From Bradyrhizobium sp. AUGA SZCCT0283 (GTDB lineage: Bacteria; Pseudomonadota; Alphaproteobacteria; Rhizobiales; Xanthobacteraceae): a stretch of 64,000 bases of DNA. A program made the position numbers and the translations under genes. Position 1 is the first letter of the stretch, and every line of letters starts with the position of its first letter. Location of the stretch: contig NZ_JAFCLU010000005.1 of NCBI RefSeq assembly GCF_018130385.1, positions 124,001-188,000 on the forward strand, read 5' to 3'. The notes beneath the pieces are model-generated. The model did no database searches. It saw only the letters and a program-made list of their open reading frames with translations, and had not been told where the DNA came from. Of the stretch, positions 61,462 to 64,000 are shown one piece after another.

Positions 61462-61835
61462 GCGAGGAGGTTGCACCGGTCGTTGTCGTCGCCATCGAGA
61501 TTTCCGATCCGGCGCTGGCGGACCGGCTTGCATCGCTGCTCGGCGGCGTTGCCGGCATCCGCCTGGCGACACCGGGGGAGGCAGCCACGGTCGTGCTCGT
61601 GTCACGAGAGGCGCAAGCGGTCCTCGAAACGGCTGACATCGAGCTTACGCCGCGCGAACGCGACGTGCTCCTGCTGATGGCCGAAGGCGCATCGAACAAG
61701 GCTATTGCGAGACAGCTTGGAATATCCGTTCACACGGCCAAATTCCACGTCGGATCGCTGCTCGACAAGCTCGATGCCACCGGCCGCACCGACGCCGTGG
61801 CGCACGCGGCGCGCCGCGGCGTGATCCATTTGTAA
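61458..61835 (+). CDS. Short LuxR-type regulator with reduced receiver-like N-terminus
   Basis: 125 residues. The C-terminal LuxR helix-turn-helix is complete (LTPRERDVLLLMAEGASNKAIARQLGISVHTAKFHVGSLLDKLDATGRTDAVAHA). The N-terminal 55 residues look like part of a receiver domain, but only half its length; where the phosphorylated aspartate of beta3 is expected (VVLLD) there is VVLVS (S49). It should therefore not be phosphorylated. GTG start overlapping the stop of the pseudo-HtrA. Partner control by the PDZ protein is a natural hypothesis. Confidence 0.85.
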   Translation: MSEEVAPVVVVAIEISDPALADRLASLLGGVAGIRLATPGEAATVVLVSREAQAVLETADIELTPRERDVLLLMAEGASNKAIARQLGISVHTAKFHVGSLLDKLDATGRTDAVAHAARRGVIHL

Positions 61836-61994
61836 CGCTGTGCGCCCGGTGGCGAGGGAGCAGGCCGACACCTTGGTATTTAATCCTAAAGGTGGCGGGA
61901 ACCTGTGTCGCGAGAGCGGTCCGGAACCGCTTCCACTAGCGCGCCGGATGTCCTAAGCAGCGGGCCGCAGCGATTTCCTCCTTTTCAGGCCCCA

Positions 61995-63617
61995 ATGATC
62001 CGTCTCGATAACGTCAGCAAGCAAGTCGGCCACCAGATCCTCTTCATCGAAGCCTCCGCGGCCCTTCAGAAGGGCGAGAAGATTGGCCTCGTCGGCCCGA
62101 ACGGCGCGGGCAAGACCACGCTTTTCCGGATGATTTCAGGCCAGGAACTGCCCGACGAGGGCCAGGTCTCCCTCGATCGTGGCATTACCATCGGCTATTT
62201 CAGCCAGGACGTCGGCGAGATGTCGGGCCGCAGCGCCGTGGCCGAGGTCATGGACGGGGCCGGGCCCGTCAGCGTCGTGGCGGGCGAGCTCCGGGAACTC
62301 GAGGCCGCGATGGCCGATCCCGATCGCGCGGATGACATGGACGAGATCATCGCGCGCTATGGCGAGGTGCAGCACCGCTTCGAGGAACTCGACGGCTATG
62401 CCCTCGATGGGCGCGCGCGCGAGGCGCTGTCGGGCCTGGGCTTCAGCCAGGAGATGATGGAAGGCGACGTTGGCGCGCTGTCGGGCGGCTGGAAGATGCG
62501 GGTGGCGCTGGCGCGCATTCTGTTGATGCGGCCCGACGTGATGCTGTTGGACGAGCCGAGCAACCATCTCGACTTGGAAAGCCTGATCTGGCTGGAACAG
62601 TTCCTGAAGGGATACGAGGGCGCGCTCTTGATGACCTCGCATGACCGGGAGTTCATCAACCGTATCATCAACAAGGTCGTCGAGATCGACGGCGGCACGC
62701 TTTCGACCTATTCCGGCAATTACGAATTCTATGAGCAGCAGCGCGCGCTGAACGAGAAGCAGCAGCAGGCCCAGTTCGAACGTCAGCAGGCGATGCTGGC
62801 CAAGGAAATCAAGTTCATCGAACGCTTCAAGGCGCGCGCCTCGCATGCAGCCCAGGTGCAGAGCCGGGTCAAGAAGCTCGACAAGATCGAGCGCGTCGAG
62901 CCGCCGAAGCGCCGCCAGACGGTGGCGTTCGAATTCCTGCCGGCGCCGCGCTCGGGCGAAGATGTCGTCAGCCTGAAGAACGTCCACAAGGGCTATGGCA
63001 GCCGTACCATCTATCAAGGGCTCGATTTCATGATCCGCCGCAAGGAGCGGTGGTGCGTGATGGGCGTCAATGGCGCGGGCAAGTCGACGCTGTTGAAGCT
63101 GGTGGCAGGTTCGACCGAGCCCGACGACGGCACGGTTGCCGTCGGTGGTAGCGTCAAGATGGGCTATTTCGCCCAGCACGCCATGGATCTGCTCGACGGC
63201 GAACGCACGGTGTTCCAGTCGCTTGAAGATTCCTTCCCGCAGGCCGGCCAGGGTTCGCTGCGCGCGCTCGCGGGCTGCTTCGGCTTTTCCGGCGACGATG
63301 TCGAGAAGAAATGCCGGGTACTCTCGGGCGGCGAGAAGGCGCGTCTCGTCATGGCAAAAATGCTCTATGATCCGCCGAATTTCCTGGTGCTGGACGAGCC
63401 GACCAACCATCTGGACCTCGCGACCAAGGAAATGCTGATCAACGCGCTCTCTGAATTCGAGGGCACCATGCTGTTCGTCTCCCACGACCGACATTTTCTG
63501 GCCGCGCTCTCTAATCGCTTGCTGGAGCTGACGCCGGAGGGCCCTCATCAATATGGCGGCGGCTATACCGAGTATGTCGCGCGCACCGGACAGGAAGCGC
63601 CGGGATTGCGGAGCTAG
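61995..63617 (+). CDS. ABC-F family ATPase (Uup/EttA-like)
   Basis: 540 residues with two nucleotide-binding domains and no membrane helices. Walker A: GPNGAGKTT near residue 35 and GVNGAGKST near 360; signatures LSGGWKMRVALA and LSGGEKARLVMA; Walker B MLLDEPSNHLD and LVLDEPTNHLD. The linker between domains (residues about 240-330) is the ABC-F hallmark that reaches into the ribosome. ABC-F proteins act in translation control or ribosome protection. The ATG at 61995 is chosen because the ABC domain starts there; 30 upstream codons are not conserved. Confidence 0.92.
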   Translation: MIRLDNVSKQVGHQILFIEASAALQKGEKIGLVGPNGAGKTTLFRMISGQELPDEGQVSLDRGITIGYFSQDVGEMSGRSAVAEVMDGAGPVSVVAGELRELEAAMADPDRADDMDEIIARYGEVQHRFEELDGYALDGRAREALSGLGFSQEMMEGDVGALSGGWKMRVALARILLMRPDVMLLDEPSNHLDLESLIWLEQFLKGYEGALLMTSHDREFINRIINKVVEIDGGTLSTYSGNYEFYEQQRALNEKQQQAQFERQQAMLAKEIKFIERFKARASHAAQVQSRVKKLDKIERVEPPKRRQTVAFEFLPAPRSGEDVVSLKNVHKGYGSRTIYQGLDFMIRRKERWCVMGVNGAGKSTLLKLVAGSTEPDDGTVAVGGSVKMGYFAQHAMDLLDGERTVFQSLEDSFPQAGQGSLRALAGCFGFSGDDVEKKCRVLSGGEKARLVMAKMLYDPPNFLVLDEPTNHLDLATKEMLINALSEFEGTMLFVSHDRHFLAALSNRLLELTPEGPHQYGGGYTEYVARTGQEAPGLRS

Positions 63618-63620
63618 CGG

Positions 63621-64000
63621 CTAGTTTCGCTTGCCCGTGAGCGGGGCGATCGCCTCGATCTCATTGGTCCAGATACCGCCCGAATAGTTTTGCGGCAGCC
63701 GCGCAAATTGCTCAGGCGTGTCTATTCCAGTCGAGAACTCGCCGCCGCGATAGGGGCCGAGCACGAAGACCTCGCTGTTGGCGGCTTTCATGCGGTTGAG
63801 GAAACGGTCCGGCCAGCCCCACATCCATGGGGCGACGTTGATCGGTAGCATCACCATCGCATTGCTGCAGGCGTTCGGCACCACGCCGCTCCAGCCGTAG
63901 CCGATGTAGCCGAGGAGGCAGCTCTTGATGGTCGCGCGTGAGATCGTTCGGATATCCGGCATACGCTGGCGCACGATCTCGACCGGCTCGTCGCCGCCAT
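63621..64000 (-). CDS. Unknown protein, N-terminus outside window
   Basis: The frame is open through the right edge, so this is the C-terminal part (at least 125 residues) of a longer protein. Visible segments are EIVRQRMPDIRTISRATIKSCLLGYIGYGWSG, LPINVAPWMWGWPDRFLNRMKAANSEVFVLG and ATG-free GGIWTNEIEAIAPLTGKRN at the end. The APWxWGWPxRFLxRM segment reminds me of a family of glycerophosphodiester phosphodiesterase-like proteins, but this is not secure. It converges with the ABC-F gene with three bases between. Confidence 0.6.
   Translation of the reverse strand, partial: GGDEPVEIVRQRMPDIRTISRATIKSCLLGYIGYGWSGVVPNACSNAMVMLPINVAPWMWGWPDRFLNRMKAANSEVFVLGPYRGGEFSTGIDTPEQFARLPQNYSGGIWTNEIEAIAPLTGKRN

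Noticed and set aside
1..64000. tRNA, rRNA and riboswitch candidates
   Set aside because: I looked for cloverleaf-like GGTTCGA motifs and the known leader shapes near btuF-like, purM and glnII genes and saw none I could support.

Overview
The window reads as chromosomal DNA of a high-GC alphaproteobacterium, most likely a Bradyrhizobium or a close relative. The pointers are the ppx-ppk-hdaA-pgsA-like-purMN gene order, a eukaryotic-type glutamine synthetase (glnII) behind a -24/-12 promoter and divergent from a DUF2735 gene, a two-domain malic enzyme, and several short palindromic repeat families. I see no rRNA, tRNA, CRISPR array, transposase or phage gene. Strand use is mixed, and most genes are single or in operons of two to four.

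Layout. 1-6451: polyphosphate metabolism (ppx, ppk), replication control (hdaA), a CDP-alcohol phosphatidyltransferase, and purine synthesis (purMN). 6516-12776: a GST-like protein, a small autotransporter-like porin, RNase D, a MazF/Phd toxin-antitoxin pair and SelO. 12968-20014: aspS, a large periplasmic AsmA-like protein, a micro-ORF ending in a copy of the AspS tail, malic enzyme and DoxX. 20019-23231: a complete TRAP transporter. 23361-32129: envelope and redox genes, including a polysaccharide deacetylase, a glutathione peroxidase, a 1094-residue glycine-rich autotransporter next to an AraC regulator, and an L,D-transpeptidase with a degenerate second domain. 32381-36564: CreA, small secreted proteins, a serine hydrolase, a SnoaL-like protein and two tiny membrane or secreted proteins. 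36651-41715: a divergent MocR/PNPOx-like pair, an M20 deacylase, a BtuF-like protein without a signal peptide, and a thioesterase. 41718-44926: a compact aldoxime-to-nitrile-to-acid unit (AraC regulator, nitrilase, aldoxime dehydratase). 45188-50750: a GNAT, DUF2161, an orphan antitoxin-like gene, an SDR, a tyrosine phosphatase and a MliC-like protein. 50843-52650: DUF2735 and glnII. 52845-56631: two double-domain GrlR-like proteins flanking a ModA-like protein, a Sel1 protein, a DMT transporter and a 49-residue basic protein. 56649-60335: a TonB receptor, PepSY protein and small membrane protein operon. 60586-61835: a catalytically dead HtrA-like protein translationally coupled to a LuxR-type regulator. 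61995-63617: an ABC-F ATPase. A cut gene fills the right edge.

The most unusual parts are the duplicated GrlR-like genes, the pseudo-HtrA/LuxR pair, the aldoxime/nitrile unit, the AspS-tail micro-ORF, and interspersed palindromic repeats whose ends appear to supply stop codons to neighbouring genes. All functional calls rest on reading motifs and families by eye; no database search was run.
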